Shown: piece after piece, positions 55,138 to 63,058 of the stretch | Numbering within the stretch: position 1 is the first letter of the stretch | Layout: every line of letters starts with the position of its first letter | DNA from: Flagellimonas sp. MMG031 | GTDB taxonomy: Bacteria; Bacteroidota; Bacteroidia; Flavobacteriales; Flavobacteriaceae | Direction: 5' to 3' | Length of the DNA: 64,000 bases | NCBI RefSeq assembly: GCF_040112705.1 | Contig: NZ_CP157804.1 | Span: 3,528,001 to 3,592,000 of the forward strand | The notes under the pieces: generated by a model | What the model was told of the DNA's origin: nothing | Seen by the model: only the letters and a program-made list of their open reading frames with translations | Databases searched by the model: none | Translations under genes and position numbers: made by a program

Positions 55138-56544
55138 TTATTCTGTGTAGAAATAAATATTATCCAGGATGAAATTGGGACCGCCCACCAAAATCAGTGC
55201 TCCCAAATTATTTTTTTGAGTTGCCAAATCTCCACCGAGTGGTATATCGAACGAGGTCCATTGGCCAACAGCGAGATTGGTCAGGTCAAATCTCAAGTCC
55301 CTATCATCGCCTATGGGAAGTCCAGTGTTTACATCTGTTTCAATAGTTTGATTGGCTCCTACATCCCTGATTTGAATGCCTACTTCGGTGCCCGATTGTT
55401 GAACATACACATCGATATGTAAAAAGGATAGACCAGAGGCATCTACAGGACTATTAAATATGATTCCTGTAAAATTGTTGTTCACGTAGGACACCACAGC
55501 ATTATCATTAAGTGTTGCAATTGAAGTTTCTGTGGTAGACCCACCAAAACCAGGTGAAAAATTGCTCTCAGTGGCATTCGCATAGGCATCGCTAAATATC
55601 GATGCCACGTTTGCCTGTGGCTGTGTTGGTGTGGGGGCGGGCTGCAAGACACCATTTGATACGATTTCCAAAGAACCCTCTGCACGTACCCCGGCCAAAA
55701 TAGCCGTAATGTTAGCAGTACCCTCACCTAGAACATTTACTCGTCCAAGTTCATTTACACTTGCTACTCCAATATCCGATGATTCAAAATTGAAGTAGGA
55801 TGGTGCAATACTTACAGTTTGATTGGTCCCATCAGCTAGATTAAAGGTCTGGGTAAGTCCGTTCAAGGTAATGCTGGAACCGATAAAGGTTTGTTCGGAG
55901 ATGGCTTCACCTCCCAATATGGCAGGTTGTGGCTGTGCAACGGTTCCCAACTTTTCGAACTTTATTTCGTCCAGCCAGAGCACGTAGCCGCCTTCGTCTC
56001 CCTCAAAAGAAGCCCCTTCTGCAATCCAGAACAATCCTGTTTCATTGATCAGTTTTGAAGGGTCCGGGATGGGAATCACATATTTCTCCCATCGCGTACT
56101 TACATTCAAATTATTGGCCGTCACCTGAAATTTGTTATTGGTCTCTCCAGAGATACCATACCCTATGGAATTAATACTTGCTGCCTGCGAGGCCTTCGCG
56201 TAAAATGTCAGGGCATCGAAACCTGAAAGATCTCGCCTAGCTGTGGTATTGAAGGTAGCTCCTACGAAACCGTTACCAAAAGCTGGCACATCGAATCGCA
56301 TGGAAGCTTCTCCTTCGAAAGCCTCATTGGTGTCTACACTAAAAGCTTCTGGGTCTGCCCCTGCATCCACAAATGGGAAATAGTTGAGTCCTGCAGAAAA
56401 GGTGTCGAGAAACACATCGCCATTGGGCGGGAAGGATGCGAATTCTACATCCTCTGAAAACTCTCTTTCGCAGCCCATCATAAGTGTACATGCAAGGCTC
56501 AAAAGAAATATGGAACGGAAATTTATTGTCTTATAGTTTTTCAT
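55138..56544 (-). CDS. Carbohydrate-binding lipoprotein with Big_2 domain
   Basis: A 468-aa lipoprotein (lipobox TLMMGC, Cys25). Residues ~30-205 form a CBM-like sandwich (SMRFDVPAFGNGFVGATFNT, LDEIKFEKLG); ~210-300 is a bacterial Ig-like Big_2 domain (GTNQTVSIAPSYFNFESSDIGVASVNELGRVNVLGEGTANITA is the core, seen as several short motifs); ~310-468 is a second sandwich ending LDNIYFYTE. No catalytic residues are seen although such proteins are sometimes mislabelled GH16. A surface glycan-binding role is inferred from architecture and place, between the glycosidase-barrel fusion and the GH16 gene. Confidence 0.75.
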   Translation of the reverse strand: MKNYKTINFRSIFLLSLACTLMMGCEREFSEDVEFASFPPNGDVFLDTFSAGLNYFPFVDAGADPEAFSVDTNEAFEGEASMRFDVPAFGNGFVGATFNTTARRDLSGFDALTFYAKASQAASINSIGYGISGETNNKFQVTANNLNVSTRWEKYVIPIPDPSKLINETGLFWIAEGASFEGDEGGYVLWLDEIKFEKLGTVAQPQPAILGGEAISEQTFIGSSITLNGLTQTFNLADGTNQTVSIAPSYFNFESSDIGVASVNELGRVNVLGEGTANITAILAGVRAEGSLEIVSNGVLQPAPTPTQPQANVASIFSDAYANATESNFSPGFGGSTTETSIATLNDNAVVSYVNNNFTGIIFNSPVDASGLSFLHIDVYVQQSGTEVGIQIRDVGANQTIETDVNTGLPIGDDRDLRFDLTNLAVGQWTSFDIPLGGDLATQKNNLGALILVGGPNFILDNIYFYTE

Positions 56545-56556
56545 TGCTCAATCTTT

Positions 56557-59500
56557 TTATTTCCCGATATTAATGTGCACATAAGTCATAATCTCCCATT
56601 CATGTCCGTTGTCGAAACCAACTGGACTCAAAATAGGCTCATTGGCAAATTCCTGCGCCACGTTGGGCAGATATCGTGGTGAGAATTCGTTCAAGGATCT
56701 CCAAATTCCACGAATTCCAACTTGTGTGCTTGGAAGAATGAACCAATCGGGTTTGCCCAATGTGGTAGAAATATCCAGCATCAACTGCACGGGAAAAGTG
56801 AGGTTGAAATCCCTGTGGTAATCATAAGGACCCCAATCGTTTATTTTTTGCGTGTACTGTATTTTGAAATTCTTGTAAAGCATCCTCACATCACCTCCAA
56901 AACGCCGGATCAAACGATCGGAATCACCATTACCTTGTCCATTTCCATAGTAGAAATTACCGATGATGCCCAAATCCGGTCCGAGCTTGGAAACCATTCG
57001 TGAGTGTACTTCCCAAAGATCTTCCGCTGGTGCAGAATTTGGAAATGCAAAAAATTCCCGATTGGCATTAAAACCGATATGCGCATCCATCCTTGTGGGT
57101 AGACGGCGGTATACAAAGCCCAAATTCATGGCGAATTTGGCGTCTTCTGCCCTATCGTTGTCCCACTCGTACATCCAGGTACCCGGGGTAGGATCATAGG
57201 TCAATAGAATTTCACCTGCAGTGGTTTTCCTGTTCGCCCTTACAGCAAAAGGATCGTCGATAATATTTCTCAATCTTCCTGGACCTCCTACATCATTGGG
57301 CATCGCGTCTACCAACGGCTCTTGCCACATAAAGTTGGGGGCTATCTGAAAATTGTCAAAAGAATAGGTGAATCCTGTTAAAAAATTGACTTGGTTACCA
57401 CTTCCGGTATCCCTAAGTTTCCAGCCGGTAAAGGTCAACGTCTGATCGGCACCACCATTTGCGATCAATCCCATGGCCGCGGTTTGACCGTACCAATTAA
57501 ATTTTCCTCCCTCGTAGGTGACCTTGAATTTTCCTCCCCAATTATCACTGGCTTGGATTCTATCCTCAAATACCACATAGTTACCAGGAGTACCCCTCAC
57601 ATCCTGAAAAGAAATTCCATTGAGTGGACTTCCTGACCAAATTCCTCCTACTTCAAATCCAAATTTTCCAACTTCGCGCTCTATGGCAATGGCCGCTCTT
57701 TCAGTGGGCCAGGGCGGTATCACACCACTACGAACTTGGTTGATATCCAAAACTCGACGTCCATTTTCGTCCAATACAATATCAGTTTGAAAATCCCTAT
57801 GATAGATACCGGTAATATTGAAGTTGGCTATATTTTTTCTGTATTTAAACAGCATTGTTGGGTTGGCTCCCCACCACAATTGTGGTCCTATTGCCACTTT
57901 CAAACCGTCAAACATGCCCTTACCGTCTATTTCCATACCCAGTATCTCACCATTGTAAATATCCAAGTTTGGTCCGTAGTTAGCTTCCGGATAGAACCCG
58001 AAGAAATCCCCTTCGTAGCCCCAATGGTAATGTCCGGTCCTGTAAAATCCTTTTAAATCAAATTGTTTGGCTTTCCATTCAAATTCCGCTTGGTAAACCC
58101 GAATACGGTTCACATCCTGAACCAATACATTGCCCTGGTCCGTGTTGACTTCAATGGGACGTGAATTGTTTTCGTAGAAGATTTCATTGATCGGGTTTTG
58201 GGCCACATTACCGACCACGTTAAAATTGACCTCGGCACGCATGTTGGGTGCAGGATTACCTTCCACTCCCACAAAATAGGATTGCATATGGTCAAAGCCC
58301 AATTGGTTCGGAAAGGTATTGGGATCATCGGGATCTGCGTTTTCTGGTGTAGTGATCAAACTACCTCCCGTGCTAAAAGTGGAGAATTTCGCCGTTAGAT
58401 TACTGATGCGGAGCAAATTGCTTTGTTCGCCCTGCAAGGCCGCCTTATCCCCCCTTGCCTTGAGTACCGCATCCATGATTTGAATATTGTCAAAATGATT
58501 CTGGACAAAATTCAAGTCCACACCATCGGCGTAAGGATCCAGTTGATGGGCTTGTTGCAAGGCATAGTAAGCAGCCCTTGGATATAGTTCATAGAGCCCT
58601 CTTGGGTCGGTGGCACCTTTGGCACATATCCCGAACCATTCTTCGTTCATATTGTTTGCACCGGGCTCGGCCAAGTCTCTCGAATATCCACCATTGGACC
58701 AAGAGGCGTTGGTATCGTGTATATCGGCATTTTCGCGGTCATCAAAACCGTACTTCCACCATCCGTCACTAAACTGAAAGGTAAATCCTCCGATAGAGTT
58801 GCCCGCTTTTCCCAGTCCTGCAGCATTTTCATAGATTTCTTCCCAATTTCCCACCATATAGTAAGCTTGGGAAAACTGATCTTCCCTGTTATCTATGGCG
58901 TTGAAGGCATCCGCTCCAAATTCAGTGAACATGACCGGCTTGTTCAGTTTATCCTTTACCACTTGGAACATATCTCCAAAGGAGACACCCCTATAGGTAT
59001 TGGTTCCGTAGATGTCCACGTCCGGACATTCTTCGGCGATGATGTCGATAAAAAGTACATCCCCGTTGCAAATGGCTACGGGGTGGGAGGCATCCATCTC
59101 CTTCATCATTTTGGCAGCCTCGTTCATTAAGCGATACATAGGTCGTCCGCGGCTCTCCCCGATATAGTCTATCCGCTGCTGATCATCCGGGAAGTCTTCG
59201 GTTTCCGCTCCGGCCCAAAACAGACCGTAGTTGTTTTCATTTCCTAAGAGATACATTAATAGACCGGGGGTATTCTTGTACTCCCGTACCAAATTTTCCA
59301 ATTCTGACATCAAAAGTGCTTGGGTCTTTGGCTCATCATAGATGGTAACAGGTGTCCAGACCCCGTCAATGGTAAGCCCATATCGCCCAAAAGAGTGATT
59401 CAACATGGTGTAGATACCATATTCTTCGTAGATGTACCGTATCCATCTGGCTGGAACACCAGTATATTGTCGGATTACATTAACCCCCATGTTCTTTAAA

Positions 59501-59742
59501 AGCGACATCTCGGTATCGAGACCCGCTTTAATGATTTCATCGGATTTTTCCCAGAATTGTGCGTTTACCGTATTGGTTCCAATGGGTATGTAATCCCAGT
59601 TCATACCGTTGATCATGAAGTCCTCTCCGTTCACGACCAATTTCATTCCTGCCTCGTTGCTTTCTACGGTTACCTTAGGCGTTTGGGCAGTTGCCCCAAA
59701 AACAAAGCATAAAAGGAACAGTGCGTGCAGCCAGTTTTTCAT
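56557..59742 (-). CDS. Clan GH-A glycosidase fused to an outer-membrane beta-barrel
   Basis: A 1061-aa exported protein (signal peptide 1-20, GATAQ). Residues ~25-420 are a TIM-barrel of the GH2-catalytic/GH72-like type: VNGEDFMINGMNWDY, NVIRQYTGVPARW, acid/base Glu169 in LLGNENNYG, nucleophile Glu274 in VMFTEFGADAF. Residues ~480-1061 switch to long amphipathic strands with Tyr/Trp girdles (VYQAEFEWKAKQFDLKGFYR, MLFKYRKNIANFNITGIYHR, FAMNLGFVYRRLP), i.e. an outer-membrane barrel. Which family the enzyme belongs to is uncertain. It is the first gene of the glucan operon. The barrel could anchor the enzyme or conduct its products. Confidence 0.75.
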   Translation of the reverse strand: MKNWLHALFLLCFVFGATAQTPKVTVESNEAGMKLVVNGEDFMINGMNWDYIPIGTNTVNAQFWEKSDEIIKAGLDTEMSLLKNMGVNVIRQYTGVPARWIRYIYEEYGIYTMLNHSFGRYGLTIDGVWTPVTIYDEPKTQALLMSELENLVREYKNTPGLLMYLLGNENNYGLFWAGAETEDFPDDQQRIDYIGESRGRPMYRLMNEAAKMMKEMDASHPVAICNGDVLFIDIIAEECPDVDIYGTNTYRGVSFGDMFQVVKDKLNKPVMFTEFGADAFNAIDNREDQFSQAYYMVGNWEEIYENAAGLGKAGNSIGGFTFQFSDGWWKYGFDDRENADIHDTNASWSNGGYSRDLAEPGANNMNEEWFGICAKGATDPRGLYELYPRAAYYALQQAHQLDPYADGVDLNFVQNHFDNIQIMDAVLKARGDKAALQGEQSNLLRISNLTAKFSTFSTGGSLITTPENADPDDPNTFPNQLGFDHMQSYFVGVEGNPAPNMRAEVNFNVVGNVAQNPINEIFYENNSRPIEVNTDQGNVLVQDVNRIRVYQAEFEWKAKQFDLKGFYRTGHYHWGYEGDFFGFYPEANYGPNLDIYNGEILGMEIDGKGMFDGLKVAIGPQLWWGANPTMLFKYRKNIANFNITGIYHRDFQTDIVLDENGRRVLDINQVRSGVIPPWPTERAAIAIEREVGKFGFEVGGIWSGSPLNGISFQDVRGTPGNYVVFEDRIQASDNWGGKFKVTYEGGKFNWYGQTAAMGLIANGGADQTLTFTGWKLRDTGSGNQVNFLTGFTYSFDNFQIAPNFMWQEPLVDAMPNDVGGPGRLRNIIDDPFAVRANRKTTAGEILLTYDPTPGTWMYEWDNDRAEDAKFAMNLGFVYRRLPTRMDAHIGFNANREFFAFPNSAPAEDLWEVHSRMVSKLGPDLGIIGNFYYGNGQGNGDSDRLIRRFGGDVRMLYKNFKIQYTQKINDWGPYDYHRDFNLTFPVQLMLDISTTLGKPDWFILPSTQVGIRGIWRSLNEFSPRYLPNVAQEFANEPILSPVGFDNGHEWEIMTYVHINIGK

Positions 59743-60062
59743 AGTGTTGTTTAGTTTAAATTTAGCTCCGCATTAAATACCTCCACATCACCCAAATACT
59801 TTTAGTTCAGGTATGCACGCAAGGTGCATTTTGTGATAGATGCTTTTTGCAGAAGGTTAAACTTAACTTAACAAAATGTGAATTCCTTAAAAACTGCCTC
59901 AACAAAAAATATACATTGTAAAATAATGTGTCAATAATTAAGAAATCCTTATTTAATCCGCTAAAACAGTGACTTCACCAAAGTATGTTAAATCTGTATA
60001 TTAGAAGTGTTGTGTATAAATGTTGAGGTAATGTTGAGGTATAAAACTAGTTTCGTATAGGA
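59743..60062 (-). promoter_or_regulatory. Upstream control region of the glucan operon
   Basis: The 320-bp spacer between the regulator and the operon is AT-rich and has no ORF. It holds an exact tandem 11-bp repeat ATGTTGAGGTA at 60020-60041, one inverted copy of its core (CCTCAACA at 59897-59904), and a palindrome ACATT-N7-AATGT at about 59914-59930 next to a TTGACA/TATATT-like promoter pair on the minus strand. The 11-bp spacing is one helical turn, as for a dimeric activator. Binding by the adjacent LuxR-type regulator is inference. Confidence 0.5.
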
Positions 60063-60548
60063 CTATAGTTTCAAGATGTAATCAACAAGGTTGTCATCGT
60101 GGGATAAATCCATTTTTTTTCGAAGACGGTACCGTTTGATCTCCACACTTCTCACCGAAATATTAAAGAGCGGGGCTATCTCTTTGGAAGATAAATTCAA
60201 ACGTAGGTAGGCACATAATCGAACATCGTTGGGAGACAGGTTTGGATGTGCCTTTTTGAGCTTTTTCAGGAACTTACGGTCGGCATTATTGAATGCTTCC
60301 TTGAAGAGTTCCCAATCATCGTTCTGCGTAATGTTCTTATCAATGACCTTGATGATAGGCTTTATGGAACTCGTATCATCGACACTGGACAATAGTTGAT
60401 CTTTTACCTTGGACAACAGCTCGTTCTTTCGGATGATGCTCAAGGTAGATGCGGCAAGTTCATTGCTCTTGCTCCTGAACTCTTCCTGTAATTGCTCATT
60501 CTTTATTTTGATGATTTCCTTTTCATTCTGGGCCTTGGCCAATTCCAT
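60063..60548 (-). CDS. C-terminal fragment: coiled coil and LuxR-type HTH
   Basis: A 161-aa piece starting at an internal ATG. Residues ~1-60 are coiled coil (AQNEKEIIKIKNEQLQEEF), and the HTH is at ~105-150 (LSPNDVRLCAYLRLNLSSKEIAPLFNISVRSVEIKRYRLRKK). Without the sensor half it would be soluble and might bind DNA constitutively. Confidence 0.6.
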   Translation of the reverse strand: MELAKAQNEKEIIKIKNEQLQEEFRSKSNELAASTLSIIRKNELLSKVKDQLLSSVDDTSSIKPIIKVIDKNITQNDDWELFKEAFNNADRKFLKKLKKAHPNLSPNDVRLCAYLRLNLSSKEIAPLFNISVRSVEIKRYRLRKKMDLSHDDNLVDYILKL

Positions 60549-60590
60549 ATCCCTTTTGTTCTTTTCAATGAGCTTGTGCTGTCGTTTGTG

Positions 60591-62864
60591 TTAGTAACGT
60601 CGATAAGCCTGATGTATCAGAAATGAACCCAAGATAAATGCCAAGAGATAAAGCGCCAACATTACATTGGAAATGTACCATGGCCGGGCTATGGAAAACG
60701 TAAAGGTTGAAACATTGTTGGAAATTTGGTCGCCAATTTTAGCCCTGACCCGAAAGGTGTAGTCACCATGGGGCAAATTTTCGAAAGTTGTGGTATAAGA
60801 CTCGGACCAATTGCTCCAATTGTTGTAAATGCCCTCCAATTGATATTGATATTGGGGCTTGAACAACTTATAGTACTCTGGCGTAAAGAACGAAAAGCGA
60901 ACATGGTTATCGGCACTGCTAAATTCGGCGTTTGATGAAGTTCCCACCAAGGCCCACTGCCGACTCTGCTTATCGGATTTTTCGACCCTCCCGATCTGAA
61001 CTCGAAAATTCTTATTCTTGAACCCATTGACATCCAAGGTAATGTAGCCCGAAGTAGTCCCCAAAAGGTACTTGCCCTCCTCACCCAGATTCGCAATGTT
61101 CTCGTAGCCAACAATGCCATCCCTCATATCTTCCGTCAATGGAATGGGCTTTACCAATAACGTATCCGCCAAAGAGCCTTCCAATAGCAAACTGATATTG
61201 GAATTGGTAAACAGCCACAAATTCTCTTCGTTTTGGTCCAAGACCATTTTTCCGGAAACGTATTCATCTTGATTGTAAATACTGCTCAATAAGCTGTCCT
61301 TAACAAAAGCATCCGACTCCAACTGATATTTGTATACTCCTTCCCGATATGCATAGAACACATTGTCGCGATATTTAATGATACCCGATTCCGAACCTTT
61401 GATCAAGGTATCCATGGAAATTGTATTCACATGGGAGAAATCATTGTCCACATCCAACTTGAAGATGCCCTTGTACTCGTGGTTCACAAAAACTTTGTTT
61501 CCCAATGTTTCAAAGTAGCGTGAGGAATTCCCGAAACCATCTATTTTATTTCGGAGCTTCCAATTGCCCTCGACTTTTTCCAGCACGTAAAGACCATCAT
61601 AATTACCTTGCAAAAGCAAATCCTGATGCTTGGGCAAAGGGCTGATTTTCCAGGCTCCTTCCACATCGGTAATCCTTTTTGCCGCGTTGCCTTCCACAAT
61701 GTAGGTGCCCGAATGATGGCAACAAAAAAGGGTGCCTTCAATTTCCTGGAGCGACCAAACCTGGCCCTGCGTCCCTTCGATCAATGTAAAATCGGAATCA
61801 CCATCCAACTCTTTATGGAACAAGCCTTGATTGGTCCCCAGATACAGGATGCCATCCTTTACCACCGCTGCATAAATACTTCCTACCACCCCTTTGTTGT
61901 CCCTGTATACCTTTATGGGTGATTTTAGGTTCACATAACTGACCCCATTATCGAGCCCTAACCAAATATTGTTGTCCCTATCCTCCATTAAGGAAAGAAT
62001 CGTGTTGTTGCGCAGGCCCTTGATCTGATCAATATGGTTGAGCAAGGCCCCACCCGCATCCAAAAGAACAAGACCGTTGGAAATGGTACCCAAAGCATAG
62101 CTGCCATCATTCAATCTAATGGCACTATACACCGTTATTTTTTTGGGCAAATCATCCAGACCCGTAGGGAATTTGTCCAATACACCGTTGTTGTCCCTGT
62201 AAAAGCCATTATGCTTGGTGAGCATGTAGAGTTCTTCATCTTCCTGAAATATATTGATGATTTCATCCGTGAGCACCACCTCATCATCATAAACCAGTTT
62301 CGACTTGCCATTGTCTATTTTGAAAACTCCTTTGCCATTTTCCTGAAAATAAATCTCATTGGATACCTTGAACATTCGGAAAAGGGTATCCTCCGTATCA
62401 ATACTGTTGATGGATTCCGTTTGAATATTGTAAATGTAAATGCGTTTTAGCGACTGGAACACGATCCAATCCTCCAAGTTAAAAATGCCCCAAAACTCCT
62501 CGTCCTCCAACAAATCTTCTTGCATATCGGCAGATAGGGAAGTATACCGAAGCATTCCTTGACCATCGCGCACCCAATAACCAAACTCCATGTAACAGCC
62601 GGTATAAATCCGGTCCCCTACCACCTTTACCGATCGCATAATGGACTCGTTCGGTGATGGGAACAAGGTCCAATCGGCCCCGTTAAATTGCAGAAGGCCT
62701 TTGTTATTGGCTATATACATCACCTTATCATCGGCCTGCGAAAGAGCCCAGTTTTGATTTTCAGCCTGATAGTCCGAAGGAGTGTAGTTCTGAATTGGCG
62801 GTAGTTCCTGACTCAAAAGCCATTGTGAAAAGAATAAAAGCAAACAAAGTGTGTACCTCATCAT
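60591..62864 (-). CDS. N-terminal fragment: propeller sensor, Y_Y_Y domain and membrane helix
   Basis: A 757-aa piece with a signal peptide (QWLLSQ), a periplasmic two-blade-set propeller (repeats such as NNTILSLMEDRDNNIWLGLDNGVSYVN), a triple-Tyr domain (YQYQLEGIYNNWSNWSESYTTTF) and one transmembrane helix (VMLALYLLAFILGSFLI). It ends in HQAYRRY, directly at the cytosolic side of the membrane. It senses probably a glucan oligosaccharide; specificity is inferred from the neighbours. Confidence 0.7.
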   Translation of the reverse strand: MMRYTLCLLLFFSQWLLSQELPPIQNYTPSDYQAENQNWALSQADDKVMYIANNKGLLQFNGADWTLFPSPNESIMRSVKVVGDRIYTGCYMEFGYWVRDGQGMLRYTSLSADMQEDLLEDEEFWGIFNLEDWIVFQSLKRIYIYNIQTESINSIDTEDTLFRMFKVSNEIYFQENGKGVFKIDNGKSKLVYDDEVVLTDEIINIFQEDEELYMLTKHNGFYRDNNGVLDKFPTGLDDLPKKITVYSAIRLNDGSYALGTISNGLVLLDAGGALLNHIDQIKGLRNNTILSLMEDRDNNIWLGLDNGVSYVNLKSPIKVYRDNKGVVGSIYAAVVKDGILYLGTNQGLFHKELDGDSDFTLIEGTQGQVWSLQEIEGTLFCCHHSGTYIVEGNAAKRITDVEGAWKISPLPKHQDLLLQGNYDGLYVLEKVEGNWKLRNKIDGFGNSSRYFETLGNKVFVNHEYKGIFKLDVDNDFSHVNTISMDTLIKGSESGIIKYRDNVFYAYREGVYKYQLESDAFVKDSLLSSIYNQDEYVSGKMVLDQNEENLWLFTNSNISLLLEGSLADTLLVKPIPLTEDMRDGIVGYENIANLGEEGKYLLGTTSGYITLDVNGFKNKNFRVQIGRVEKSDKQSRQWALVGTSSNAEFSSADNHVRFSFFTPEYYKLFKPQYQYQLEGIYNNWSNWSESYTTTFENLPHGDYTFRVRAKIGDQISNNVSTFTFSIARPWYISNVMLALYLLAFILGSFLIHQAYRRY

Positions 62865-63058
62865 AATTTCATAGCGTTAAGGTGCCTTAAGATACTACCT
62901 TTTCCCAACTTTTGGACAAAGTCCAAGACAATGAAAATTAAGGTTTCTTCCCAACAAGGGACTTCGTTGATAACTGACCTGTAAAATCCTCTTGAAAGGA
63001 TGCGCTAAATACCGAAGGGCAAAAGGACTATTCTGAAATTAGCTAAATTCGCATTGCC

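Larger units (their letters stand above)
60063..62864 (-). pseudogene. Triple-Tyr sensor/LuxR-HTH regulator of the glucan locus, split by one in-frame stop
   Basis: Read through TAA at 60591-60593, the frame is continuous for 933 codons, the normal length of flavobacterial hybrid sensor-regulators: signal peptide, ~620-residue beta-propeller, Y_Y_Y domain, one membrane helix, coiled coil and LuxR-type HTH. The 14 codons between the stop and the next ATG translate to KRQHKLIEKNKRD, which is exactly the expected juxtamembrane coiled-coil start. So one base substitution (probably a Tyr or Gln codon) separates sensing from DNA binding. It could be a real mutation, a sequencing error, or leave a functional HTH piece by reinitiation. 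Confidence 0.85.
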
